Assembly (NCBI GenBank): GCA_049607205.1
Contig: JBMYWH010000034.1
Coordinates: 1-16,115, forward strand
DNA: 16,115 nucleotides
DNA from: JBELHR01 sp049607205
GTDB lineage: Bacteria; Bacteroidota; Bacteroidia; Flavobacteriales; Flavobacteriaceae
Reading direction: 5' to 3'
Below, piece after piece: positions 1 to 7,536 of this stretch. The translations under genes were made by a program, and so were the position numbers. A model generated the notes under the pieces. It was not told the DNA's origin, made no database searches, and saw nothing but the letters and a program-made list of their open reading frames with translations. Within the stretch, counting starts at the first letter, position 1, and every line of letters starts with the position of its first letter.

Positions 1-761
1 ATACTTACGGACATCGTGAAAATGAACTTTTCCCCACCGCAAGCATGATCAAAGTACCAATTATGATAGGTGTCTATGACGGTATAGCAAATGGAGTATT
101 GGAGTATCAACAAAAGCTAATGTTTGATGACCAGATTCAATATGCCTACGGAAGTGACTTGGTTGGATCTCTTAAAATTGGAAGTGAAATTACGCTGAGC
201 AAGCTCGTGTTTTTGATGATTTCTACAAGTGATAATACCGCGAGCCTATGGGCCCAAAACCTTGCTGGAACAGGCGAGCACATCAATACAATCATGGAGC
301 AAAATGGCTATACTAAAACCAAAGTAAACTCTAGAACTCCTGGTAGAGAAAAAGCTTATGAATCTTATGGCTGGGGACAAACAACTACTAAAGAAATGGT
401 TGCTATATTTACAGATATAGCTGAAGAAAACATTCTAAATTCCGCTGCATGTCAAGATATGCAAAGGACATTATCAAATCAATATTGGAATAGTGAGGGT
501 CTATCTCAAATACCTCCCTTTGTTCAGACACTAGCAAAATCCGGAGCCGTAAGCCATTCTAGATCGGAAACCATCCTAGTTTACGCTCCTTCCGGAACCT
601 ATTGTTTTAGTATAATATCTAAGAATCAATTAGATCAATCATGGGCTTCAGACAATGAAGGTTTTGCAGTTCTTCGTACTATTTCAAAATTGTTATGGGA
701 ACATTTTGAGCCTGAATCACCCTATTTAGTTCCTCAAGATGCCTATGAATTTTCCAAATAA
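1..761 (+). CDS. Class A beta-lactamase-like serine hydrolase, 5' end missing
   Basis: The reading frame is open from base 3, so the gene begins before the window. The first ATG (base 45) is internal, because it lies inside the catalytic motif. The active-site motif Ser-Met-Ile-Lys (SxxK) is encoded at 42-53, Ser-Asp-Asn (SDN) at 228-236, and Lys-Ser-Gly (the KTG-type motif) at 537-545. The spacing between these motifs is within about two residues of class A beta-lactamases (Ambler 70, 130 and 234). The fold is therefore that of the penicillin-recognising serine hydrolases (Beta-lactamase2 type). The omega-loop Glu166 motif (ExxLN) is not visible where it should be; the local sequence is SRTPGREKAYESYGWG. 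That favours a PBP-like or uncharacterised hydrolase over an efficient penicillinase. Any signal peptide lies outside the window. The stop at 759-761 directly abuts the stop of mltF on the other strand. The family call is firm; the substrate is unknown. Confidence 0.85.
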   Translation, partial: TYGHRENELFPTASMIKVPIMIGVYDGIANGVLEYQQKLMFDDQIQYAYGSDLVGSLKIGSEITLSKLVFLMISTSDNTASLWAQNLAGTGEHINTIMEQNGYTKTKVNSRTPGREKAYESYGWGQTTTKEMVAIFTDIAEENILNSAACQDMQRTLSNQYWNSEGLSQIPPFVQTLAKSGAVSHSRSETILVYAPSGTYCFSIISKNQLDQSWASDNEGFAVLRTISKLLWEHFEPESPYLVPQDAYEFSK

Positions 762-2225
762 TTATTTTTCAATTAAATCTACATAGCGCGAATAGGTCTT
801 ATTAATTTTTTTCACGTAGCTAACCGGTTCGGATCCTCTACAATACCCATGCTTAATCAAATCTAAATTATAGTACTCTGGATTAGACAACATCTCTAAA
901 TGATCAGACACATCTTCCCAGTGATTGGGATCTTTACCCAAGTATTGCGTAAGAGAGATAGCGTCATTAACATGTCCTTGCCCAGCATTATAAGAGGCTA
1001 ATATATAAGGCTTAACATCTACATCTTCTGGAAGTTTAGATTTCCAATATTCCTCAAGCCAATCTAAATGCTGTATTCCAGCCTTGATGTTTTGTTCTGG
1101 ATCAAACGAATCCTGTACACCATAAGCCTTAGCCGTAACCGGCATTAACTGCATCAAACCTTGGGCACCTGCCCAGGATTCCAAATTGTGATCAAACTTA
1201 GATTCTGTATAAATTAAGGCGGCTAAATACCTCCAGTCCCAATCCAAATCTTGGCTATACTTTTTTAAATAGTCATCATATTGAGATATAGAGCTGATAT
1301 GGTCCGTATTAGAGAAGTTTTTAACCTGACTTCTAACAAGTCTATTATTTCCAAAGTACCTCTTATACAAAATGTTCATTTCCGGTTTTTTCTTGAAATA
1401 ACTAATCCCATAATTTAAAGTATCCTTCCACTTTTTAGAATTTTTATGGAGACCCCAGGCAATGTTTTGTTCAAAGCTCACAGAAGTTTTAGCATCTAAA
1501 TCTTTATAAACCGAGGCATACATATTTGCAACGTTACTATCCACAACGGCATATTTAATCTTTCCAGAATATACCCAATCAAGTAACTCTTCCATAACCG
1601 TACTGCCACCTACTGGCTTAATATAAATTTCTGAACCTATTTCATTTGATAAGTTCTCTAAGCGATCTTGATGAGAGGAATTTTTGATTACATAGACTTC
1701 CTTTTCTCCCAAGTCGGTAACATTGCGAATTAATTTCTTTTCAGTCACATGCATTGGAACACTACGCCAATTCTCAGGTTTTTTCTGAACTAACACTTGA
1801 TTAATTTGATAAATAGGCCTCGAAAACTCTATTCGATCCTTTCTGTCCTGGGTAATAGTCAGGTTATATGCAAGTATATCGGAATGCCCTTTTTCAACAA
1901 GTTGCATCCCTGTATCAATGTCATCCACTACTTGTATGTCAAGTTCTAAATTGAAATAATTTGCCAAGCGTGAAACCATGTCATACTCATAGCCCATAGG
2001 TGCCCCTTTATAAACAAAATAACTTGTAGGTGAGTTCTGAATTACCACTCTAAGCACTCCCGAATCAATAATTTGATCCAAATCACGGGGCTTAAGTTTT
2101 TCAATTACCTTTTGTTCCTGAACAAGATCTTGAGAATCTAGATCCTTAGTATCCACATCATTGTCCGTTTTTTCGGAACCGCAAGAAATCATAAAAAGGC
2201 ATAGTATGGTTAGTATAAATCTCAT
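762..2225 (-). CDS. mltF: Membrane-bound lytic murein transglycosylase F (lipoprotein)
   Basis: This 487-residue protein likely cleaves the MurNAc-GlcNAc bond of peptidoglycan to give 1,6-anhydro products, acting in the periplasm while anchored by lipid. It begins with a lipoprotein signal (MRFILTILCLFMISC) whose modified Cys would be residue 15, followed by an acidic linker to about residue 45. Residues about 50-292 resemble a family 3 periplasmic solute-binding domain, which in characterised MltF has a regulatory role. Residues about 315-485 form the GH23 transglycosylase domain, with catalytic Glu341 in ALIYTESKFD, then WAGAQGLMQLMP and ASYNAGQG. Both domains are in the MltF order and the length is usual for the family. 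The gene is transcribed away from the TonB receptor gene and converges on the hydrolase gene with no intergenic base. No motif is missing. Confidence 0.93.
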   Translation of the reverse strand: MRFILTILCLFMISCGSEKTDNDVDTKDLDSQDLVQEQKVIEKLKPRDLDQIIDSGVLRVVIQNSPTSYFVYKGAPMGYEYDMVSRLANYFNLELDIQVVDDIDTGMQLVEKGHSDILAYNLTITQDRKDRIEFSRPIYQINQVLVQKKPENWRSVPMHVTEKKLIRNVTDLGEKEVYVIKNSSHQDRLENLSNEIGSEIYIKPVGGSTVMEELLDWVYSGKIKYAVVDSNVANMYASVYKDLDAKTSVSFEQNIAWGLHKNSKKWKDTLNYGISYFKKKPEMNILYKRYFGNNRLVRSQVKNFSNTDHISSISQYDDYLKKYSQDLDWDWRYLAALIYTESKFDHNLESWAGAQGLMQLMPVTAKAYGVQDSFDPEQNIKAGIQHLDWLEEYWKSKLPEDVDVKPYILASYNAGQGHVNDAISLTQYLGKDPNHWEDVSDHLEMLSNPEYYNLDLIKHGYCRGSEPVSYVKKINKTYSRYVDLIEK

Positions 2226-2245
2226 AAATTCAGGTTTATAGCCCG

Positions 2246-2253
2246 CAAACTAA
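2246..2253 (-). promoter_or_regulatory. Possible -7 box for mltF
   Basis: Read on the minus strand this is TTAGTTTG, one base from the Bacteroidota -7 consensus TAnnTTTG. It ends 20 bases before the mltF ATG. No convincing -33 element is seen, and in such AT-rich DNA chance matches are common. Confidence 0.3.
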
Positions 2254-2340
2254 ACTATTTCCAATTAATTAGAAAACACAAGCCTTATATTTTTTGTTTA
2301 ATTTAATCAACAAATGATTAAACAAAAGTATTTTTTTGTT

Positions 2341-2348
2341 TATATTTG
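2341..2348 (+). promoter_or_regulatory. Candidate -7 box for the TonB receptor gene
   Basis: TATATTTG matches the Bacteroidota -7 consensus TAnnTTTG exactly and ends 19 bases before the chosen ATG at 2368. A transcript starting just after it would have a leader of roughly 10-15 bases. It would also exclude the upstream in-frame ATG at 2314, which lies before the box. A clear -33 TTG at the usual distance is not visible. Confidence 0.5.
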
Positions 2349-2367
2349 TCCAACAAATAACCTTAAA

Positions 2368-4791
2368 ATGAAATTGCACCAAACTTTATTACGCTCACTA
2401 ACCTTAGTCCTTATCCTATTAACGGGATTCGCCGCCACCGCTCAAACAGGAACCTTAAAAGGAAGGGTTCTAAACAAGATTAATAACGAACCTATTCCTT
2501 TTGCTAATATTACCTTAACTGGAACAAGCATTGGGGTAAGTTCTGATTTCGATGGATATTATAGAATCGAAAATTTAGAGCCAGGACTTTATAATGTCTC
2601 TTGTAGCTTTTTAGGATTTTCTACGGAATCAGTTTTAGAGATTCAGGTCTCCACAGTAAAACCTACTACTTATAATTTTTATTTAAAAGAGGAGGCTTCT
2701 ACCCTTTCTGAAGTGGAAATATCCAGTAAAAAACCATTTAAAAAATCCCCTGAAAGCCCTTTAAGTAAGCAGACTATTGGAGCTTCAGAAATTTATAGAT
2801 CCCCAGGAGGAAATAGAGATATTTCTAAGGTTCTTCAGATCCTACCTGGTGTAGCCTCATCTGCATCATTTAGAAATGATATTATTATCCGTGGAGGAGC
2901 TCCAAATGAAAATCGTTTCTTTTTAGATGGAGTTGAAGTCCCTAACATAAATCACTTTGCTACCCAAGGTTCTTCAGGAGGACCGGTTGGTATGTTAAAC
3001 GTTAATTTTATTAAACAAGTTGACTTTTACTCAGGTGCCTTTCCCGCTAACAGAGGAAATGCTATGAGTTCTGTAATAGACTTTGAACAAATAAGTGGAA
3101 ATGACGAAAAACTTGCGGGAACGTTTCAATTAGGTTCCTCAGATGTAGGATTAACACTTGATGGTCCAATTGGAGAGAAATCTACCTTTATACTTTCGGC
3201 TAGAAGATCCTATCTACAATTTTTATTTGCGGCCTTAAAACTGCCTTTTCTACCAACTTATAATGATTTCCAATACAAGCAAGAAATCAAGATCAATCAA
3301 AAAAACACGGTTACTATAATTGGTTTAGGAGCTATTGATGACTTTGAACTAAACACGGATGTCAATGATGGAGTTACAGATCAAGAAACCATAGATCAAA
3401 ATGACTATTTATTAGGAAATCTACCGGTAAATACTCAGTCTAATTATGCTATAGGTGCAACTTGGAAACACTTTAGCGATAATTCCAATCAACTCTTAGT
3501 CGTTTCGCAGAATTATTTAAACAATCAGAGTATTAAGTATCAAGACAATATTGAAGAAGCAGATAATTTAATTCTAAACTATAAGTCTAAAGAGATTGAG
3601 GAAAAAGTAAGATTTGAATCTAACTTTTTTAATGATGTATGGAGGTCCAATGTTGGGGCAGGATATCAAAGAGCTCATTATACTAATGAGACTTACAACA
3701 AAAAGGAAATAGATGGAAGTATACAAGAGATTAACTTTAGTTCTATATTAAACTTTAATAAATATGCCTTATTCGGATCTGCTAGTAGAACTTTTTTTGA
3801 TGAAAGTTTGATGGTATCACTTGGATTGAGAACTGACTTTAATGACTACTCAGAACAAATGTCAAATCCATTGGATCAATTATCTCCAAGAATATCGCTT
3901 TCTTACGCAATTTCAGAGAAATTAAACTTTAATACCAACCTTGGTATTTTCTATCAACTACCTGCATACACAGTGATGGGATATAGAGATTCCGAAGGCA
4001 ATTTAGTTAACAAAGACAATGAAATCACTTATATACAATCTAAACATATTGTGGCGGGATTTGAATTTAACCCTACTCGCTATAGCAAGATAACTTTAGA
4101 AGGATTTCACAAGAAATACAACAACTACCCGTTTTTGATTAATGAACAAATTTCCTTGGCAAATTTGGGAAGTGACTTCGGTGTAATTGGAAATGAACCT
4201 GTCGAGTCTACCTCAAAAGGTCGTGCCTATGGTATAGAGTTTTTAGCACAACAACGCGTATCAAGCAGTGTCTATGGAATCATTTCCTATACCTGGGTAA
4301 GAAGTGAATTCCAAGATGCCAACGGAGTCTATATTCCTTCGGCCTGGGACAATAAACATGTACTTAATGTAACGGCTGGAAAGCAATTAAAGAAGAACTG
4401 GGAGGTTGGAGCTAAATTTAGACTTTTAGGAGGCGCTCCATATACTCCATATGATGTTGATTTATCCTCGCAAAAGGATGTTTGGGATGTTACAGGACAA
4501 GGAGTATTAGATTACTCACAGCTTAATACGGAAAGAAACCCTCTTTCGCATGGACTAGATATAAGAGTAGATAAAAAATGGTTCTTCAGTAAATGGGCAT
4601 TAAATGCGTATCTTGATTTACAGAATATATACAATTTCCAATCTGCTACTCCTCCTTACTTAGATGTAGAAAGAGATCAGACTGGAGCTCCAATTACGGA
4701 TCCTAATGATCCAAACAAGTACTTAACTTATGAAGTACAGACCACCTCTGGGACAGTACTTCCTTCAATAGGTATTATGGTCGATTTTTAA
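2368..4791 (+). CDS. TonB-dependent outer-membrane receptor with carboxypeptidase-regulatory-like N-terminal domain
   Basis: This 807-residue protein likely imports an unidentified ligand across the outer membrane using TonB energy. I chose the ATG at 2368 because it starts a clean signal peptide (MKLHQTLLRSLTLVLILLTG, cleavage near ATAQ at residue 26). The in-frame ATG at 2314 would add 18 residues before that signal. Residues about 28-95 are a CarboxypepD_reg-like beta-sandwich (GRVLNKINNEPIPFANITL, then DFDGYYRIENLEPGLY). Residues about 115-242 are the plug (DIIIRGGAPNENRFFLDGVE). The rest, to the terminal Phe in GIMVDF, is a beta-barrel rich in alternating aromatic strands. No SusD-like lipoprotein gene lies next to it and it is shorter than typical SusC proteins, so it is probably not a SusC/SusD glycan importer. 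The next gene starts 11 bases after its stop. The ligand cannot be told from sequence. Confidence 0.9.
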   Translation: MKLHQTLLRSLTLVLILLTGFAATAQTGTLKGRVLNKINNEPIPFANITLTGTSIGVSSDFDGYYRIENLEPGLYNVSCSFLGFSTESVLEIQVSTVKPTTYNFYLKEEASTLSEVEISSKKPFKKSPESPLSKQTIGASEIYRSPGGNRDISKVLQILPGVASSASFRNDIIIRGGAPNENRFFLDGVEVPNINHFATQGSSGGPVGMLNVNFIKQVDFYSGAFPANRGNAMSSVIDFEQISGNDEKLAGTFQLGSSDVGLTLDGPIGEKSTFILSARRSYLQFLFAALKLPFLPTYNDFQYKQEIKINQKNTVTIIGLGAIDDFELNTDVNDGVTDQETIDQNDYLLGNLPVNTQSNYAIGATWKHFSDNSNQLLVVSQNYLNNQSIKYQDNIEEADNLILNYKSKEIEEKVRFESNFFNDVWRSNVGAGYQRAHYTNETYNKKEIDGSIQEINFSSILNFNKYALFGSASRTFFDESLMVSLGLRTDFNDYSEQMSNPLDQLSPRISLSYAISEKLNFNTNLGIFYQLPAYTVMGYRDSEGNLVNKDNEITYIQSKHIVAGFEFNPTRYSKITLEGFHKKYNNYPFLINEQISLANLGSDFGVIGNEPVESTSKGRAYGIEFLAQQRVSSSVYGIISYTWVRSEFQDANGVYIPSAWDNKHVLNVTAGKQLKKNWEVGAKFRLLGGAPYTPYDVDLSSQKDVWDVTGQGVLDYSQLNTERNPLSHGLDIRVDKKWFFSKWALNAYLDLQNIYNFQSATPPYLDVERDQTGAPITDPNDPNKYLTYEVQTTSGTVLPSIGIMVDF

Positions 4792-4802
4792 AAACATAAA
4801 CA

Positions 4803-6218
4803 ATGAATATACTTTTAACAGGTGCCACAGGTTATATCGGAAAAAGACTACTCCCTCACCTGGCCTCAAGCGGCCATAAAGTATATTGTTGCGTCAGAGA
4901 CAAGAATAGATTTCTGGTTCCAAAGGCTTTTGCTGATCAAATAGAAGTTTTGGAACTGGATTTTCTCCTTCCAGAATCTTTAGATCAAATCCCTGAAGAT
5001 ATTGATGCGGCTTATTTTTTGATGCATTCCATGACCAATTCAAAAAACTATATGGAATTGGAATTAAAGGTGGCATCAAATTTTGTGAATGCGCTTTCAA
5101 AAACACGTGCAAAACAAGTTATTTATCTAAGCGGGATTGTTAATACAGAAGAACTTTCTGATCATTTAGGTTCAAGAAAAGCTGTGGAAGAAGCGCTTTC
5201 GAAAGGGAGTTTTCATCTGACAACTTTAAGAGCGGGAATTATCATAGGTTCAGGAAGTGCATCGTTTGAAATCATACGTGATTTAGTAGAAAAACTTCCC
5301 CTGATGATTGCACCAATATGGCTTAAAACAAAATGTCAACCTATAGCCATTAGAGATGTGCTCTCCTTTTTAACGGGAGTCTTAAATAAGCCTTTTACTT
5401 ATGATCAAAATTATGATATAGGAGGTCCGGATGTTTTGGACTATAAAGAAATGCTTTTAGAATTCGCAGATGTTCAGGGCTATAATAGATCTATTTATGT
5501 AGTCCCTGTGATGACTCCTAAGCTATCTTCCTATTGGTTGTACTTCGTTACCTCCACTTCCTATAAATTAGCTACTTCCTTGGTAAGTAGTATGAAAATT
5601 GAAGTGATTTGTCGTCCTAACAATTTAGCAGAAACACTGAATATCAAACCGCTAAGTTATAGAGAAGCACTTATTAAAACTAAAGCAAAAATTAAAGATG
5701 ACGATATTATCTCCTCATGGAAAGATTCTATGATTAGTGGTCGTTTCAACATTCATCTCAATGACTTTATTGAGGTTCCAACTTTTGGTTGTTTCAAAGA
5801 CCAGAGATCTATTAGTTATGCAAATCGAGATAAAACCATTGAAAAGCTCTGGGCCATCGGAGGTCAAACAGGATATTATTATGGTGATTGGCTCTGGAAA
5901 CTTAGAGGGTTCATGGATCGTTTGCAAGGTGGAGTTGGCTTGAGAAGAGGACGTACTCAACTACATGAAATCAACAATGGAGACGCTATTGATTTCTGGC
6001 GAGTACTTTATTCAAACAAGGAACAAGGAAGACTACTACTCTTTGCTGAGATGAAACTTCCCGGAGAAGCTTGGTTAGAATTCAGAATTCAAGGAAAAGA
6101 ACTGATTCAAACCGCTACCTTCCGACCGCATGGTCTGGCAGGAAGAATTTATTGGTATTCGGTATTGCCCTTTCATGGATTTATCTTCAAGAACATGCTT
6201 CAAAACATCGCTAAATGA
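4803..6218 (+). CDS. Atypical SDR-type NAD(P)-binding oxidoreductase with C-terminal DUF2867 domain
   Basis: This is a 471-residue soluble protein without a signal peptide or obvious membrane anchor. The N-terminus MNILLTGATGYIGKRLLPHL carries the GxxGxxG dinucleotide-binding loop (residues 7-13) of atypical, NmrA-like short-chain dehydrogenases, and the Rossmann region spans about residues 1-300. I do not see a convincing classical YxxxK catalytic pair, as is common in atypical SDRs. From about residue 325 to the end it matches the DUF2867 pattern (IGGQTGYYYGDWLWKLRG, GGVGLRRGR, DAIDFWRV, AEMKLPGEAWLEF). The substrate is unknown. Its stop overlaps the photolyase start by 4 bases (ATGA), which implies translational coupling, so a role linked to light or DNA-damage responses is a reasonable but unproven inference. 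The gene begins 11 bases after the TonB receptor gene and is probably co-transcribed with it. Confidence 0.85.
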   Translation: MNILLTGATGYIGKRLLPHLASSGHKVYCCVRDKNRFLVPKAFADQIEVLELDFLLPESLDQIPEDIDAAYFLMHSMTNSKNYMELELKVASNFVNALSKTRAKQVIYLSGIVNTEELSDHLGSRKAVEEALSKGSFHLTTLRAGIIIGSGSASFEIIRDLVEKLPLMIAPIWLKTKCQPIAIRDVLSFLTGVLNKPFTYDQNYDIGGPDVLDYKEMLLEFADVQGYNRSIYVVPVMTPKLSSYWLYFVTSTSYKLATSLVSSMKIEVICRPNNLAETLNIKPLSYREALIKTKAKIKDDDIISSWKDSMISGRFNIHLNDFIEVPTFGCFKDQRSISYANRDKTIEKLWAIGGQTGYYYGDWLWKLRGFMDRLQGGVGLRRGRTQLHEINNGDAIDFWRVLYSNKEQGRLLLFAEMKLPGEAWLEFRIQGKELIQTATFRPHGLAGRIYWYSVLPFHGFIFKNMLQNIAK

Positions 6219-7504
6219 AAACGGCTCTATTTTGGTTCAGAAGAGATTTACGGCTGCGCGATAATACCGCTTTAAATAAAGCCATAGAAGAAGGGTATAG
6301 GATACTCCCTTTATTTATTTTTGATAGTGAAATCTGTGATGAACTTCCTAGAGACGATGCTCGAATCAGCTTTATTTACACAGCTCTAACTAAGATCCAC
6401 GAACAACTTTCGAACAAGTATAAAAGTCAACTAATTATAAAACAAGGTGAGGTATTACATGTTATTAACCAATTAATTCTAAACTATCAAATTGATGCCA
6501 TATTTTGTAATGAAGATTATGAACCCTATGCCCTTTCAAGGGATTTAAAAGTGAAGGAACTTTGTCAATCCTTGGGCATCAGTTTTAAATCATTTGTGGA
6601 TCATGTCATCTTCAGACCAGGAGATATTTTGAAAAAAGACCTCAAACCTTATACAGTCTATACCCCGTTTAAAAAGCAATGGCTTATAAAGGCTCAGCAT
6701 CATAAATTTGATTCTTACACAAAGATAGATCAGGCCGTATTTAAGACTATAAATGAATACGTATTCCCTGAAATTGAAGAACTAGGTTTTTTACTATCTT
6801 CAATAAAACCTCCTGAAATACGTCTGGAACAACTCGCAAACTATAAGCAAACAAGAGATTTCCCTGCTCAGGATCAAACCAGTTATGTTGGCGCTCATTT
6901 ACGCTTTGGTACAATTAGTATACGAGAACTAATCATAAAAACTAAAGCTAAATCTGAAACCTTTCTTTCCGAACTTATTTGGCGAGAATTTTTTATACAA
7001 ATACTCTTTTATTTTCCTAAGGTAGTTTCTGGTCCATTTAAAGCTAAGTATGCTGTTATCCCATGGCAAAATGATAAAGACCTATTTGAACGATGGAAAA
7101 AGGGAGAAACTGGCTATCCTTTAGTTGATGCAGGAATGCGTCAGCTAAATAAAACAGGTTTCATGCACAACAGGGTAAGAATGCTCTGCGCAAGTTTCTT
7201 ATGTAAGCATCTTTTGATTGATTGGAGTTGGGGCGAAGCCTATTTTGCCGAGAAACTTTTAGATTTTGAATTGGCTTCAAATAATGGTAATTGGCAATGG
7301 GCGGCTGGGACAGGTTGTGATGCAGCACCTTATTTTAGAGTATTTAATCCTCATATTCAACTTGAAAAATTTGATAAAGAACTTCTTTATGTCAATCGAT
7401 GGGTCGAGAATTTCAATGAACTAAGCTATCCTCATGAAATAGTAGAACATAAGACCGCAAGACTTAGGGCAATTGAAACCTATAAAAAGGCCTTAAATCA
7501 ATAG
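6215..7504 (+). CDS. phr: Deoxyribodipyrimidine photolyase (CPD photolyase, cryptochrome/photolyase family)
   Basis: This 429-residue flavoprotein likely uses blue or near-UV light to split cyclobutane pyrimidine dimers in DNA. The N-terminal antenna-binding alpha/beta domain covers about residues 2-165 (ALFWFRRDLRLRDNTAL), and the FAD-binding helical domain about 205-425. By hand alignment to E. coli PhrB, key residues are kept: Glu253 (Glu274) and Trp256 (Trp277) in SELIWREF, Asn319 (Asn341), Met323 (Met345) and Asn356 (Asn378). The electron-transfer tryptophans Trp284, Trp337 and Trp360 (Trp306, Trp359, Trp382) are also kept. Retention of the Asn378 equivalent and the lesion contacts favours repair over a purely signalling cryptochrome. 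Trp338 of E. coli is Phe316 here. The antenna cofactor cannot be told. The start overlaps the stop of the DUF2867 oxidoreductase gene. Confidence 0.95.
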   Translation: MKTALFWFRRDLRLRDNTALNKAIEEGYRILPLFIFDSEICDELPRDDARISFIYTALTKIHEQLSNKYKSQLIIKQGEVLHVINQLILNYQIDAIFCNEDYEPYALSRDLKVKELCQSLGISFKSFVDHVIFRPGDILKKDLKPYTVYTPFKKQWLIKAQHHKFDSYTKIDQAVFKTINEYVFPEIEELGFLLSSIKPPEIRLEQLANYKQTRDFPAQDQTSYVGAHLRFGTISIRELIIKTKAKSETFLSELIWREFFIQILFYFPKVVSGPFKAKYAVIPWQNDKDLFERWKKGETGYPLVDAGMRQLNKTGFMHNRVRMLCASFLCKHLLIDWSWGEAYFAEKLLDFELASNNGNWQWAAGTGCDAAPYFRVFNPHIQLEKFDKELLYVNRWVENFNELSYPHEIVEHKTARLRAIETYKKALNQ

Positions 7505-7511
7505 ATTTATT

Positions 7512-7519
7512 TATTTTTG
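7512..7519 (+). promoter_or_regulatory. Candidate -7 box for the PagL-like gene
   Basis: TATTTTTG fits TAnnTTTG and ends 17 bases before the ATG at 7537, in the 32-base gap after phr. It suggests the downstream gene may have its own promoter as well as read-through. No clear -33 element is seen, and the region is very T-rich. Confidence 0.4.
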
Positions 7520-7536
7520 AATCTAAAAACCTAGCC

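Noticed and set aside
2314..2367. N-terminal extension of the TonB receptor from the ATG at 2314
   Set aside because: It would put 18 residues before a good signal peptide and would start upstream of the best promoter box, so 2368 is the better start.
2368..4791. TonB receptor as SusC of a polysaccharide utilisation locus
   Set aside because: There is no adjacent SusD-like gene, no glycoside hydrolase or sulfatase nearby, and the protein is shorter than typical SusC.
4894..5112. Open frame on the minus strand inside the DUF2867 oxidoreductase gene
   Set aside because: It lies wholly within a confidently coding gene and its product resembles no family I know. The same applies to the other short opposite-strand or shifted frames within ftsK, lolA, ribB and the PagL-like gene.
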